The notes beneath the pieces were generated by a model that saw only the letters and a list, made by a program, of their open reading frames with translations, made no database searches and was not told where the DNA came from. From JBBSOW01 sp038259365 (GTDB taxonomy: Bacteria; Actinomycetota; Actinomycetes; Propionibacteriales; Propionibacteriaceae): a stretch of DNA of 22,096 nt. Below are positions 6,544-13,992 of this stretch, one piece after another; the stretch's first letter is position 1; every line of letters begins with the position of its first letter. The position numbers and the translations under genes are program-made. The stretch is from NCBI GenBank assembly GCA_038259365.1, contig JBBSOW010000050.1, positions 1 through 22,096 on the forward strand. Direction: 5' to 3'.

Positions 6544-8202
6544 TCAAGCCTGCGAGTTGATCTCCTCGGCATCGATGATCCGGTAGGAGTAACCCTGCTC
6601 GGCGAGGAAGCGCTGGCGGTGCTGGGCGAACTCGGAATCGACGGTGTCGCGCGCGACGACGGCGTAGAAGCGCGCGGTCTTGCCCTTCTGAGGTCGCAGC
6701 AGCCGGCCGAGGCGCTGGGCCTCCTCTTGGCGGGAACCGAACGCACCGGAAACCTGGATGGCGACCTCGGCGCTGGGCAGATCGACCGAGAAGTTGGCGA
6801 CCTTAGAGACCACGAGGAGATCGATCTCGCCGTCGCGGAACTGTTGGTACAGTTTCTCGCGCTGCCTCGTGGTGGTGTTGCCTTTGATCAACGGCGCCCC
6901 GAGCCGCTCGGCGAGATCGTCGAGTTGATCAACGTACTGACCGATCACCAATCGGGGCACACCCGCGTGCTTGGCGACGAGCTCCTCGACGACGTCGGAC
7001 TTGGTCTCCGAGGTCGCGGCGAGCCGGTAGCGCACCTCGGCCTCGGCCACGGCGTAGGTCATCCGCTCGGCGTCGCCGAGGGTCACCCGCACCTCGACGC
7101 AGTCCGCGGGGGCGATATATCCCTGGGATTCGATGTCCTTCCACGGGGCATCGAAGCGCTTCGGCCCGATGAGGGAGAACACATCGCCCTCACGGCCATC
7201 TTCGCGGACCAGCGTGGCCGTGAGTCCCAGGCGACGACGGGCCTGCAGGTCCGCGGTCATCCGGAACACCGGCGCCGGCAGGAGGTGCACCTCGTCATAG
7301 ATCACCAGGCCCCAATCTCGGGCGTCGAACAACTCCAGGTGGCGGTGCACGCCCTCGCGCTTGGTGGTGATCACCTGGTAGGTGGCGATCGTGACCGGGC
7401 GGATCTCCTTGCGGCTGCCCGAATACTCGCCGATCTCCTCGGCGGTCAGCGATGTTCGCTTGATCAACTCGTCACGCCACTGCCGGGCCGCGACGGTGTT
7501 GGTGACCAAGATCAACGTCGTGGCCTGCACCTTCGCCATGGCCGCGGCGCCGACGATCGTCTTACCGGCGCCGCAGGGCAGCACCACCACACCCGAGCCG
7601 CCATGGAAGAAGGAGTCCGCGGCCTGGATTTGGTAGGGCCGCAGCTCCCAGTCCTCGGCGCCGTCCTTCCCCGTGGTGTCGAGGTCGATGGCGTGGGCTT
7701 CGCCGTCGACGTAACCGGCCTGATCGTCGGCCGGCCAGCCCAACTTCAGCAACACCTGCTTGAGGTGTCCGCGTTCGGAGGGGTGCACGATGACGCTGGA
7801 TTCGTCCAGGCGGGCGCCGACGAGTCCCTTCACCTTGGCGCTGCGCAGCACCTCGGTGAGCACGGGGACGTCGGTCGAGCTCAACACCAGACCGTGCGTC
7901 GGATGCTTTTCGATGCTCAGGCGGCCGTAACGATCCATCGTCTCGGCCACGTCGACCAGCAGCGAGGACGGCACCGGGTATCGGCTGTAACGAAGGAGCA
8001 CGTCGACGACCTGCTCGGCGTCGTGGCCGGCGGCGCGCGCGTTCCACAGGCCCAGCGGGGTCAACCGGTAGGTGTGGATGTGTTCGGGGGCCCGCTCGAG
8101 CTCGGCGAAGGGGGCGATCGCGATCCGGCAGGCATCGGCCTCGGCGTGCTCGACCTCCAGCAGCAGGGTGCGATCCGACTGCACGACCAACGGCCCGCTC
8201 AT
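6544..8202 (-). CDS. XPB/Ssl2-type DNA repair helicase
   Basis: A 552-residue bacterial XPB homologue, an ATP-dependent 3'-5' DNA helicase of superfamily 2, presumably used in DNA damage repair. From this start: N-terminal damage-recognition-like region (1-180), Walker A LPCGAGKT (208-215), DEVH box (303-306), LTAT (327-330), the RED motif characteristic of XPB (Arg333-Asp335), and motif VI QRLGRLLRP (about 496-504). I chose the ATG at 8202 because family members begin with the GPLVVQSDRTLLLEV stretch; the same frame is open to an ATG at 8340, but those 46 residues are encoded by a low-complexity repeat (PLLARPLLA) and are unlikely to be made. Upstream in the same direction is a helicase-associated gene, a pairing conserved in actinobacteria. 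Confidence 0.93.
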   Translation of the reverse strand: MSGPLVVQSDRTLLLEVEHAEADACRIAIAPFAELERAPEHIHTYRLTPLGLWNARAAGHDAEQVVDVLLRYSRYPVPSSLLVDVAETMDRYGRLSIEKHPTHGLVLSSTDVPVLTEVLRSAKVKGLVGARLDESSVIVHPSERGHLKQVLLKLGWPADDQAGYVDGEAHAIDLDTTGKDGAEDWELRPYQIQAADSFFHGGSGVVVLPCGAGKTIVGAAAMAKVQATTLILVTNTVAARQWRDELIKRTSLTAEEIGEYSGSRKEIRPVTIATYQVITTKREGVHRHLELFDARDWGLVIYDEVHLLPAPVFRMTADLQARRRLGLTATLVREDGREGDVFSLIGPKRFDAPWKDIESQGYIAPADCVEVRVTLGDAERMTYAVAEAEVRYRLAATSETKSDVVEELVAKHAGVPRLVIGQYVDQLDDLAERLGAPLIKGNTTTRQREKLYQQFRDGEIDLLVVSKVANFSVDLPSAEVAIQVSGAFGSRQEEAQRLGRLLRPQKGKTARFYAVVARDTVDSEFAQHRQRFLAEQGYSYRIIDAEEINSQA

Positions 8203-8232
8203 CGGGCCACCGATGCCACGGGACAACTTGGC

Positions 8233-8292
8233 GCAAGGGAACAGGGGGCAGGCGAGCAGGGGGCGGGCGAGCAGGGGGCGGGGCAGCAGCGG
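8233..8292. repeat. About four imperfect 15-bp tandem repeats
   Basis: Units such as GCAGGCGAGCAGGGG (8248-8262) and GCGGGCGAGCAGGGG (8263-8277) differ at one base; the flanking units are more diverged. They lie in the 156-base gap between the helicase-associated gene and the XPB start. Confidence 0.7.
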
Positions 8293-8358
8293 GTGGGGAG
8301 ACAGATCAGCGGGGGCACGGCTTCTATTGTGCACCGGCAAGCAACTCCGAGCCTCTTT

Positions 8359-10533
8359 CTAGGCCAGGCGCGCGGAGGTGATGCGGGAGAGCGGAACGGT
8401 GAGGGTGCGTCCGCGGTCACGATCGACGAGGCGCACCATGCCCGATCCGACGAACAACGGGACGAACTGCTGCCTGCTGCGGGTGCCGTCGTTACTCACG
8501 TAATCGATGAGCACGCGGGCGGCGGCGTCCGCGGCTCGGCTGAGCGTGGCCAGGGTCGTCTCGGTGGCGGCGGCCAGGTGGGCCCGTTCCGCTTCGGCCC
8601 GGACGATCAGCGCGGCCACCTGATCGACCGCTGGGGGTGGTGGGTTTCGCCGCCCCGACAGCGGATGGGCCGCGCGGTGCGGGGCGGGGGTCGTCAGGGT
8701 CTGGCCCGAGGAGTCGGTCGCGGTCGGGGAGAGCCCGATGTCGCGCAGGACCGTGACGACCTCGTCGGGATCGGCGGGGGAGACGACGATGCCTTCGCCG
8801 ACGGCGTGGAGCGACAGGGCGACGGCGGCCGGGTGAGCCAACAGGGAAGCAACCTGCGCGGGGTCGTCGCAGTTGATGACCGCGCCGGCCGGCCCGACGC
8901 GGATCTGTCCGTGGCGGCGGGCGAGATCGGCGATCAGGTAGAGCAGCGGCTGGGGAACGCCGGTGCTGGAGTGCTCGGCCAGCCATGCCTGCAGGGTTTG
9001 AGCGTTCCAGCCGACGTCGAAGGCGCGGCGCAAGCTCTTCTCGGTGAACCGAAAGACTCCGCCGCCGCCGCGCGATTCCTGATCGGCCAGCTGCCGCAGG
9101 CAGCGGGCGACGGAGGGCTCGAGCGGGCCAGGGGCCACGGCGGTGAGATCGGCCTGGATGATGATCCGCTCGACGGGTTCGGGAAACAGCTTGGCGGTCG
9201 GCTTGGAAAGTTCGGGCCGGAGCACCGCAGAGGTGAGCGAGGTGACACAACCCAAGGACAACACTCCCAGCGCGCTGGCTTCGCCGATGAAGTCCTCGAT
9301 CAGAGCGCCAAGCTCCACCCGGACGGCCCACGCCGGTCGGTGCCAGCCGATCAGCGCGGTGATCTGGGCGGCCTCCACGCGGGTGCCCGCTGGCAGGTCC
9401 GCCAGCGTGTCGACGATGAGGCCGCGGAGTTCGTCGGCAATGGGCAGCTCGGCCTCAGCGCCCAGCAGATGCCCGCCGTGGCCCAGGCTGGCGGAGGGCC
9501 ACCGACCGGTCAGCAGCCAGCCGCGTGCCGCCTGGAACCAGCGCGAGGCCAGGTTGGTGGAGAGCCAGTCGTCGTAACCGGGGGTGGGGGTGAGGATGGG
9601 GCCTTGGCGCCCGAGCAGGCCGGCGGCGGCCGCGGTCTCGACGGCCAGCGCAGCGGCGAGGTCGCCGCCGGATCCCGGATCGATCGCCTTGCCCAGGACG
9701 GTCGCCTCGCGGGCGGACAGGCCCCCGTCGCGCAGCAGTTGGGGGCGGCGGCGGTCGATGATCTCGCAGGCCAACTCGATGTCGTGGCAGATGGTGAGGG
9801 CCGCGCCCAGGGCTCCGTTGTCGACGACCCGCTGCGGCTTGGCGTCGGTCCCAAGCTTCGGCGGCGAAGGGCGGGCCAACGGGCGGCCCAGCGGCGCGTC
9901 CCCCCGCAACCGCAACGCGACCTCGCGCGGCACGATGACGGTGTTGGCGTCCAGCGGCCGGATCAACGACGCGGCCAAGGCGCGCTCCACCGCAGAGCTC
10001 TGGGCGGTGAGCGTTATCGAGCGGTCCGCCTGGCGGACGGCCCCGGTGGGGTTGCCGGAACTCAGCCGGTGCAGCAACGAGGTGACGTCGGCGCCCGCGG
10101 CATCGAGGGCTCGATCCAGCTGATCAGGTGTGAGGGGCGTCGGCGAGACGGGCGCCAACCCCGCGGGGTAGGGCTCGAACGGGCTGCGGGCCTGGCGCAC
10201 GAGGTGCAGCTGGGGATCCGCACCCCACAGCAAGGCGAGCGCCCGCAGCCGCTCGATGGCCTGCCCGATGGGCTCGGCGTCGGCGCCGAGAAGGTCGCGG
10301 ACGTCCTCGGCGGAACAGGGCACCGGCAGGCTCGCCAGCGCCTCGCACACGTCGCGGTCCCACTGGTTGAGCCGATCTACCGCCCGGCGTACCGATGCCG
10401 AGGTGATCGCTCGCCCCGCCAGGTCCGCCACGTCGGCGGGTACCGGGGTGGCGAGGTCGGGTCTGGCGGCGAGGAGTTCGGCGAGCTGTTCGCCAGAGCG
10501 CGCCCGAAGAGAATCGGTGAGGGTTCGGCTCAC
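8359..10533 (-). CDS. Helicase-associated protein (XPB partner-like), possible WYL-like C-terminus
   Basis: A 724-residue protein matching by memory the large conserved actinobacterial protein encoded next to XPB (Rv0862c in M. tuberculosis), described as helicase-C-terminal/XPB-associated. It has no Walker motifs and no helicase core, so it is not itself a helicase. The N-terminal ~60 residues (LTDSLRARSGEQLAELLAARPDL) and mid regions are helical and winged-helix-like; residues about 440-560 (RIIIQADLTAVAPGPLEP, FRFTEKSLRRAFDVGWN) are the most characteristic. The end (about 665-720), with VLIDYVSNDG and FVGSGMVRLVDRDRGRTLTVPLSRI, resembles a WYL-type ligand or nucleic-acid sensing fold; that is an inference. 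The start is a GTG four bases after the upstream stop, so translation is probably coupled. It ends 156 bases before xpb. Confidence 0.85.
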   Translation of the reverse strand: MSRTLTDSLRARSGEQLAELLAARPDLATPVPADVADLAGRAITSASVRRAVDRLNQWDRDVCEALASLPVPCSAEDVRDLLGADAEPIGQAIERLRALALLWGADPQLHLVRQARSPFEPYPAGLAPVSPTPLTPDQLDRALDAAGADVTSLLHRLSSGNPTGAVRQADRSITLTAQSSAVERALAASLIRPLDANTVIVPREVALRLRGDAPLGRPLARPSPPKLGTDAKPQRVVDNGALGAALTICHDIELACEIIDRRRPQLLRDGGLSAREATVLGKAIDPGSGGDLAAALAVETAAAAGLLGRQGPILTPTPGYDDWLSTNLASRWFQAARGWLLTGRWPSASLGHGGHLLGAEAELPIADELRGLIVDTLADLPAGTRVEAAQITALIGWHRPAWAVRVELGALIEDFIGEASALGVLSLGCVTSLTSAVLRPELSKPTAKLFPEPVERIIIQADLTAVAPGPLEPSVARCLRQLADQESRGGGGVFRFTEKSLRRAFDVGWNAQTLQAWLAEHSSTGVPQPLLYLIADLARRHGQIRVGPAGAVINCDDPAQVASLLAHPAAVALSLHAVGEGIVVSPADPDEVVTVLRDIGLSPTATDSSGQTLTTPAPHRAAHPLSGRRNPPPPAVDQVAALIVRAEAERAHLAAATETTLATLSRAADAAARVLIDYVSNDGTRSRQQFVPLFVGSGMVRLVDRDRGRTLTVPLSRITSARLA

Positions 10534-10536
10534 CGA

Positions 10537-11652
10537 TCAGCCCCACTGGGACGGGGGAGGTGGTTGCGGGCGCCCGGATCGTAGCGCCAAGGACACGGCC
10601 ATGAAGGAGGCGATCAACAAAAGCAGGGAGGCGAAGAAGGCCGCTTGGCTGACGGCGGTGTAGAAGGTGTTCCCGTTCAAGATGGAGGCGAGGCTGCCGA
10701 CGACGACGACGCCGATGGCGGCGAAGTAGAACTTGCTGATCAACGCTTGGGCGATGGTGCCGGTGCGGCGCAGGAAGAAGGCGGCGATCAGGGTCAGCGG
10801 GGCCAAGGCCGGGAACAACCCCAGCGCCAGGCAGATCAACGGGGCCAGACCGATGCCGAACACCACGGCCCGAACGAACTCGCCCGGGGTCTTCGGGTCC
10901 GGGACCGCCGCCCCGGAGTGCGGGGCGTAGTGGTCTGGGTTGTACGGGTTCGGGCTGTACCGGTCTGTGGCGGGCTGGTTCGGGTTGTACCGGTCTGTGG
11001 CGGGCTGGTTCGGGTTGTACTGGTTCCGGTCGTATCGGGTTTCGGCGGGCGCGTTCGGGTTGTACTGGTTAAGGGGATGAGGGTTCTGGGCCGGGGCAAA
11101 GGTGTTCGCGCCGCCCTGCCGCGGATCCGCCCAGGTGTTCCCGCCCGGACGCGCGCTGGGCGGGGGTTGCGGCTGCACCGAGGCGAGACCCGGCCAGGAT
11201 TGGGGCGCCTGGGGCTGGTGTTGACGGGAGGTTTCGAACGGGCGCTGCGGATCGGAGTGATTGAGCGGCTGAGGCGGTGTCCACGACGACTCGGCCGGCG
11301 GGCTCCAGTGCGCGGCGTTCCAGGCGGTGGCCACGGACCGGTGCTCGGCCACCGGTGTCGCCACCGCAGCACCGGGGGGGCCGGCCGGGCCGCCCAGCGC
11401 ACCCATGCCGGTCATGTTGCTCGCGACGACGTCGAAGGGCTGGCTCGCATCGCGCTGGGGTCGGGGGTTTGGAATGAGCGTGCTCAGCGGCGGCAGATCC
11501 TGCTGTTGGTAGTCCCTGGGCCGCTGAGCCGGAGCCGACCACTCGGGCCGCGGCTGGGCTGGCGCCGTCTCCAGTTCCGAGTCTGGCGCGGGCGCGAAAT
11601 CCCGCGGCCGCGTCAGCGGCGCGTACTCGGGTCCGTCTTCCCACGTGGCCAT
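10537..11652 (-). CDS. Pro/Asn/Gln-rich multi-pass membrane protein of unknown function
   Basis: From the ATG at 11652 it has 371 residues (two earlier ATGs at 11661 and 11658 are in frame). Residues 1 to about 255 are disordered and rich in Pro, Gln, Asn and Ala, with repeated YNPNQPATDR units. The remaining ~115 residues hold about four hydrophobic helices (VVFGIGLAPLICLALGLF, LTLIAAFFL, FYFAAIGVVVVGSLASIL and FFASLLLLIASFMAVSLAL). Topology is therefore a long, probably cytoplasmic, flexible arm on a small membrane domain. No family is recognised. I favour 11652 because TACGAT (11665-11660, minus) would be a -10 box seven bases upstream, giving a leaderless mRNA. It is followed without a gap by the helicase-associated gene. 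Confidence 0.75.
   Translation of the reverse strand: MATWEDGPEYAPLTRPRDFAPAPDSELETAPAQPRPEWSAPAQRPRDYQQQDLPPLSTLIPNPRPQRDASQPFDVVASNMTGMGALGGPAGPPGAAVATPVAEHRSVATAWNAAHWSPPAESSWTPPQPLNHSDPQRPFETSRQHQPQAPQSWPGLASVQPQPPPSARPGGNTWADPRQGGANTFAPAQNPHPLNQYNPNAPAETRYDRNQYNPNQPATDRYNPNQPATDRYSPNPYNPDHYAPHSGAAVPDPKTPGEFVRAVVFGIGLAPLICLALGLFPALAPLTLIAAFFLRRTGTIAQALISKFYFAAIGVVVVGSLASILNGNTFYTAVSQAAFFASLLLLIASFMAVSLALRSGRPQPPPPSQWG
10961..11020. repeat. Two perfect 30-bp tandem repeats inside the membrane protein gene
   Basis: 10961-10990 and 10991-11020 are identical and encode the ten-residue unit YNPNQPATDR twice. Diverged copies flank them (YDRNQYNPN, YSPNPYNPD). Perfect identity suggests recent duplication and possible length variation between strains. 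Confidence 0.9.
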
Positions 11653-11659
11653 GTGCATC

Positions 11660-11665
11660 ATCGTA
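11660..11665 (-). promoter_or_regulatory. Candidate -10 box of the membrane-protein gene (leaderless)
   Basis: TACGAT on the minus strand ends seven bases before the ATG at 11652. No Shine-Dalgarno and no good -35 are visible. Confidence 0.3.
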
Positions 11666-11680
11666 TCGGCCGGTGCCGCT

Positions 11681-11686
11681 TAGGGT
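11681..11686 (+). promoter_or_regulatory. Candidate -10 box of larE (leaderless)
   Basis: TAGGGT ends six bases before the larE ATG. GGAG at 11687-11690 is too near the ATG to work well as a ribosome site. No clear -35 is seen. Confidence 0.3.
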
Positions 11687-11692
11687 GGAGAC

Positions 11693-12562
11693 ATGGACGG
11701 TGACAACAGTGGGCCCGCGTCGCGGCCGGCCTCCCGCGCGCAGCGAGTCGCTGAGTTGCAAAAGCGGCTCGGCGCCCTGCCCGGGCTCGTCGTCGCGTTC
11801 TCCGGCGGGGCGGATTCGGCCTTCCTGGTGGCGGCGGCGGCCCGCGCCCTCGGGGCGGATAGGGTGCTGGCGGCCACGGCGGAATCGGACTCGCTGCCGC
11901 AACGCGAGAAATCCGCGGCCGCCGAGCTGGCGGCCCAACTGGGGGTGCCCCATCGCTTCGTCGCTACCCACGAGATGGAACGAGACGGCTACCGGGCCAA
12001 CGCCGGCAACCGCTGCTACTTCTGTAAGGCAGAGCTGCTCGAAGTGGTCTCGGACGTGGCCGAGGGCTTGGGCTGGCCGGTCGCGACCGGCACCAACGCC
12101 GATGACGTGCTGGCGGGCTTCCGGCCGGGAATTCGAGCCGCCAGCGAGCGCGGGGCGCTCACGCCGTTGGCCGACTGCCAGCTGACGAAGACCGACGTCC
12201 GCGCCGAATCGAGGGCGTGGGGGTTGCCGACCTGGGATAAGCCGGCGGCGGCGTGCCTGTCCTCCCGGATCGCCTACGGGCTGGAGATAACACCCTCTCG
12301 GCTGGCGGTGATCGAGCGGGCCGAGGCGGGCGTTCGAGACGCGCTGACCCTAGCCGGGATCGATCCCCACCTGATCGACCTGCGGGTCCGCGACCTGGGA
12401 GACGGGCGCGCCCGGCTAGAGCTGGACGGGGCCACGCAAGGCGCGCTCGGTGACCCCGATGCGGTGGTGGGGGCCGTCCGCGGGTGCGGGTTCGTCGACG
12501 TCGAGCTGACCCGGTTCCGTTCCGGCTCTCTCAACGACGCCCTTTCGCAACCCGAGGTCTGA
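11693..12562 (+). CDS. larE: ATP-dependent sacrificial sulfur transferase LarE
   Basis: LarE adenylates the pyridinium dicarboxylate precursor and donates sulfur from its own cysteine to make the dithiolated intermediate of the nickel-pincer nucleotide, the cofactor of lactate racemase and related enzymes. Visible: the PP-loop SGGADS (37-42) for ATP, the GNRCYFCK segment (105-112) typical of the family, TGTNADD (132-138), and Cys188 in ACLSSRI, which aligns with the sacrificial Cys176 of the Lactobacillus enzyme. The 289-residue length fits the family. No larB, larC or lactate racemase gene lies in this window, so partners must be elsewhere if the cofactor is made. It diverges from the membrane-protein gene over only 40 bp. 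Confidence 0.9.
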   Translation: MDGDNSGPASRPASRAQRVAELQKRLGALPGLVVAFSGGADSAFLVAAAARALGADRVLAATAESDSLPQREKSAAAELAAQLGVPHRFVATHEMERDGYRANAGNRCYFCKAELLEVVSDVAEGLGWPVATGTNADDVLAGFRPGIRAASERGALTPLADCQLTKTDVRAESRAWGLPTWDKPAAACLSSRIAYGLEITPSRLAVIERAEAGVRDALTLAGIDPHLIDLRVRDLGDGRARLELDGATQGALGDPDAVVGAVRGCGFVDVELTRFRSGSLNDALSQPEV

Positions 12563-12591
12563 ACTCCCGGGAGTGACGAGCGGATAAGCGC

Positions 12592-12620
12592 TGTCAATAA
12601 CCCTGCATCCTCGGTAGACT
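12592..12620 (+). promoter_or_regulatory. Promoter of the cold-shock gene
   Basis: TGTCAA (-35, 12592-12597) and TAGACT (-10, 12615-12620) are separated by 17 bases. Transcription would start near 12627, giving an untranslated leader of about 115 nt before the GTG at 12741. Long leaders are common for cold-shock mRNAs and can act as temperature-dependent structures. Confidence 0.5.
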
Positions 12621-12740
12621 CGCACCTTCAGTCCCCGGACTGCCTGACGACGTGCCCCGGTACGCCGCAGATGCGTCTTCGAGTGAGTTCTTCCGATTCT
12701 CCACGATCTTGTGGTTGTGGCTGTTCCAAGCGAGGTTTGT

Positions 12741-13124
12741 GTGCCTACCGGCAAAGTGCGTTTCTACGACGCAGAGAAGGGCTTCGGCTTCCTGACCAAA
12801 GACGGCGGCGGCGACGTCTACGTGCGCTCGGGTGCGCTGCCTCCGGGCGTGACGGCGTTGAAGGCCGGCCAGAAGGTGGAGTTCGGCATCGTGGACGGTC
12901 GTCGCGGCGAGCAGGCCCTCTCCCTGCAGGTGCTCGACGCGCCCCCGTCGTTGTCCAAGAACACGCGTAAGAAGCCCGAGCAGATGGCGATCATCGTCGA
13001 AGACCTCATCAAGATGCTGGACGGCATCGGTAACGGGTACCGCCACAATCGCCACCCCGAGAACCGCAACGGCGCCAAGGTGGCCGCGGTGCTGCGCGCG
13101 GTTGCCGACGAACTGGAGCTGTGA
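12741..13124 (+). CDS. cspB: Cold-shock domain protein with C-terminal extension (CspB-like)
   Basis: A 127-residue protein with an N-terminal cold-shock domain (about 1-66) that binds single-stranded nucleic acid. The RNP1 motif KGFGFL is at 13-18 and an RNP2-like DVYVRS at 25-30, as in the actinobacterial type (Rv0871-like) rather than the short CspA type. A conserved helical extension of about 60 residues follows. I chose the GTG at 12741 because the mature family N-terminus is PTGKVRFYD and CGAGG (12731-12735) is well placed; a longer frame from 12711 exists but has no ribosome site. The stop overlaps the next gene's ATG (TGATG), so the two are probably translated together. Confidence 0.88.
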   Translation: MPTGKVRFYDAEKGFGFLTKDGGGDVYVRSGALPPGVTALKAGQKVEFGIVDGRRGEQALSLQVLDAPPSLSKNTRKKPEQMAIIVEDLIKMLDGIGNGYRHNRHPENRNGAKVAAVLRAVADELEL

Positions 13125-13906
13125 TGGCCGCGGTAGCCCGCAAGCCCAAGGCCGACCCCATCCTGGCGGCCGCCGTCGAGCAGGCGCACGCCGCCGCCGT
13201 CGAGGCTAGCGACGGCCTCTTCGGGGTGGGGGAGCACCTGAGCCTGAACGTCGAGGCCGATCGCGTCGTCACCCACCTGTTCGCGTGCACCCACCCGGGT
13301 TACGCGGGCTGGCACTGGTCCGTGACATTGGTTCGGGCCTCCCGCGCCAAGGCGGGCACCGTCAACGAGGTTGTGCTGCTGCCGGGTGAGCAGGCGCTGA
13401 GCACCCCCGGCTGGATTCCGTGGTCCGAGCGACTCGGGGCCGGCGACGTCCAGCCCGGCACTTTGATGCCCAGCGACTCCGACGATCCGCGCCTGGAACC
13501 CGGCTTCACCGGGGGAGAGCGCGCCGCCGATACCGAGCCCGCCGAGGCCAGCCAGATGCGGGCGGTCGCGGCCGAGCTGGGGTTGGGACGCGAGCGGGTC
13601 CTCTCCCCCTACGGACGCGACGACGCCGCCGAGCGGTGGCTGGAATCCGACGGTGGCCCGGACAACGCCATGACTCAACAGGCGCCCGGCAGCTGCGTCA
13701 GCTGTGGTTACTTCGTTCGCCTGCAAGGTAACCTCGGCATGCACTTCGGGGCCTGCAGCAACGTCTACTCCCCCTCGGACCGCCACGTCGTGAGCGTCGA
13801 CCACGGCTGCGGGGCGCACTCCGACGTCGTCGCCGAGAAGCGCGAAACCGAGCTCCCGCCGCCCATCTGGGACACCATCACCGAAGACGACTCCCTGTTC
13901 GACTGA
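13124..13906 (+). CDS. DUF3027 protein with four-cysteine zinc-ribbon-like C-terminus
   Basis: A 260-residue protein of the actinobacterial DUF3027 family (Rv0883c-like). The N-terminal domain has the typical GYAGWHWSVTLVRA (about 59-72) and EVVLLPGEQALSTPGWIPW (82-100) segments and DDPRLEPGF near 120. The C-terminus has Cys191-x2-Cys194, Cys211 and Cys229, arranged so they could bind one zinc ion. The function is unknown; a nucleic-acid-related role fits the zinc ribbon and the coupling to the cold-shock gene but is only inference. The ATG at 13124 overlaps the upstream stop; a GTG one codon earlier is also possible. Confidence 0.88.
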   Translation: MAAVARKPKADPILAAAVEQAHAAAVEASDGLFGVGEHLSLNVEADRVVTHLFACTHPGYAGWHWSVTLVRASRAKAGTVNEVVLLPGEQALSTPGWIPWSERLGAGDVQPGTLMPSDSDDPRLEPGFTGGERAADTEPAEASQMRAVAAELGLGRERVLSPYGRDDAAERWLESDGGPDNAMTQQAPGSCVSCGYFVRLQGNLGMHFGACSNVYSPSDRHVVSVDHGCGAHSDVVAEKRETELPPPIWDTITEDDSLFD

Positions 13907-13957
13907 GCGGCATGGCCCGATTGCGGGGTCGAGCGTCTCAGCCGGTGTCGGGCCGCT
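13906..13957. terminator. Possible imperfect hairpin between the DUF3027 gene and pyc
   Basis: AGCGGC (13906-13911) plus CCCGA (13916-13920) can pair with TCGGGCCGCT (13948-13957) around a long loop, with a four-base bulge. There is no U-tract, so terminator function is weakly supported. Confidence 0.22.
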
Positions 13958-13985
13958 GAACGCTACGCCGGACTGCCGGTAGCTT
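13956..13985 (+). promoter_or_regulatory. Candidate leaderless promoter of pyruvate carboxylase
   Basis: CTGAAC (13956-13961), an 18-base spacer and TAGCTT (13980-13985) end seven bases before the ATG at 13993. No Shine-Dalgarno is visible upstream of that ATG. Confidence 0.35.
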
Positions 13986-13992
13986 GGTGCCC

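Noticed and set aside
8203..8340. Upstream extension of XPB to an ATG at 8340
   Set aside because: The added 46 residues are encoded by the tandem repeat, are low-complexity and are absent from family N-termini as I know them.
6424..10584. Very long open frame (1386 codons) on the plus strand
   Set aside because: It lies exactly antisense to the XPB and helicase-associated genes and is explained by their GC-rich third positions. It has no ribosome site and no recognisable domain, with a Gly/Gln/Asp/Arg-heavy composition typical of shadows.
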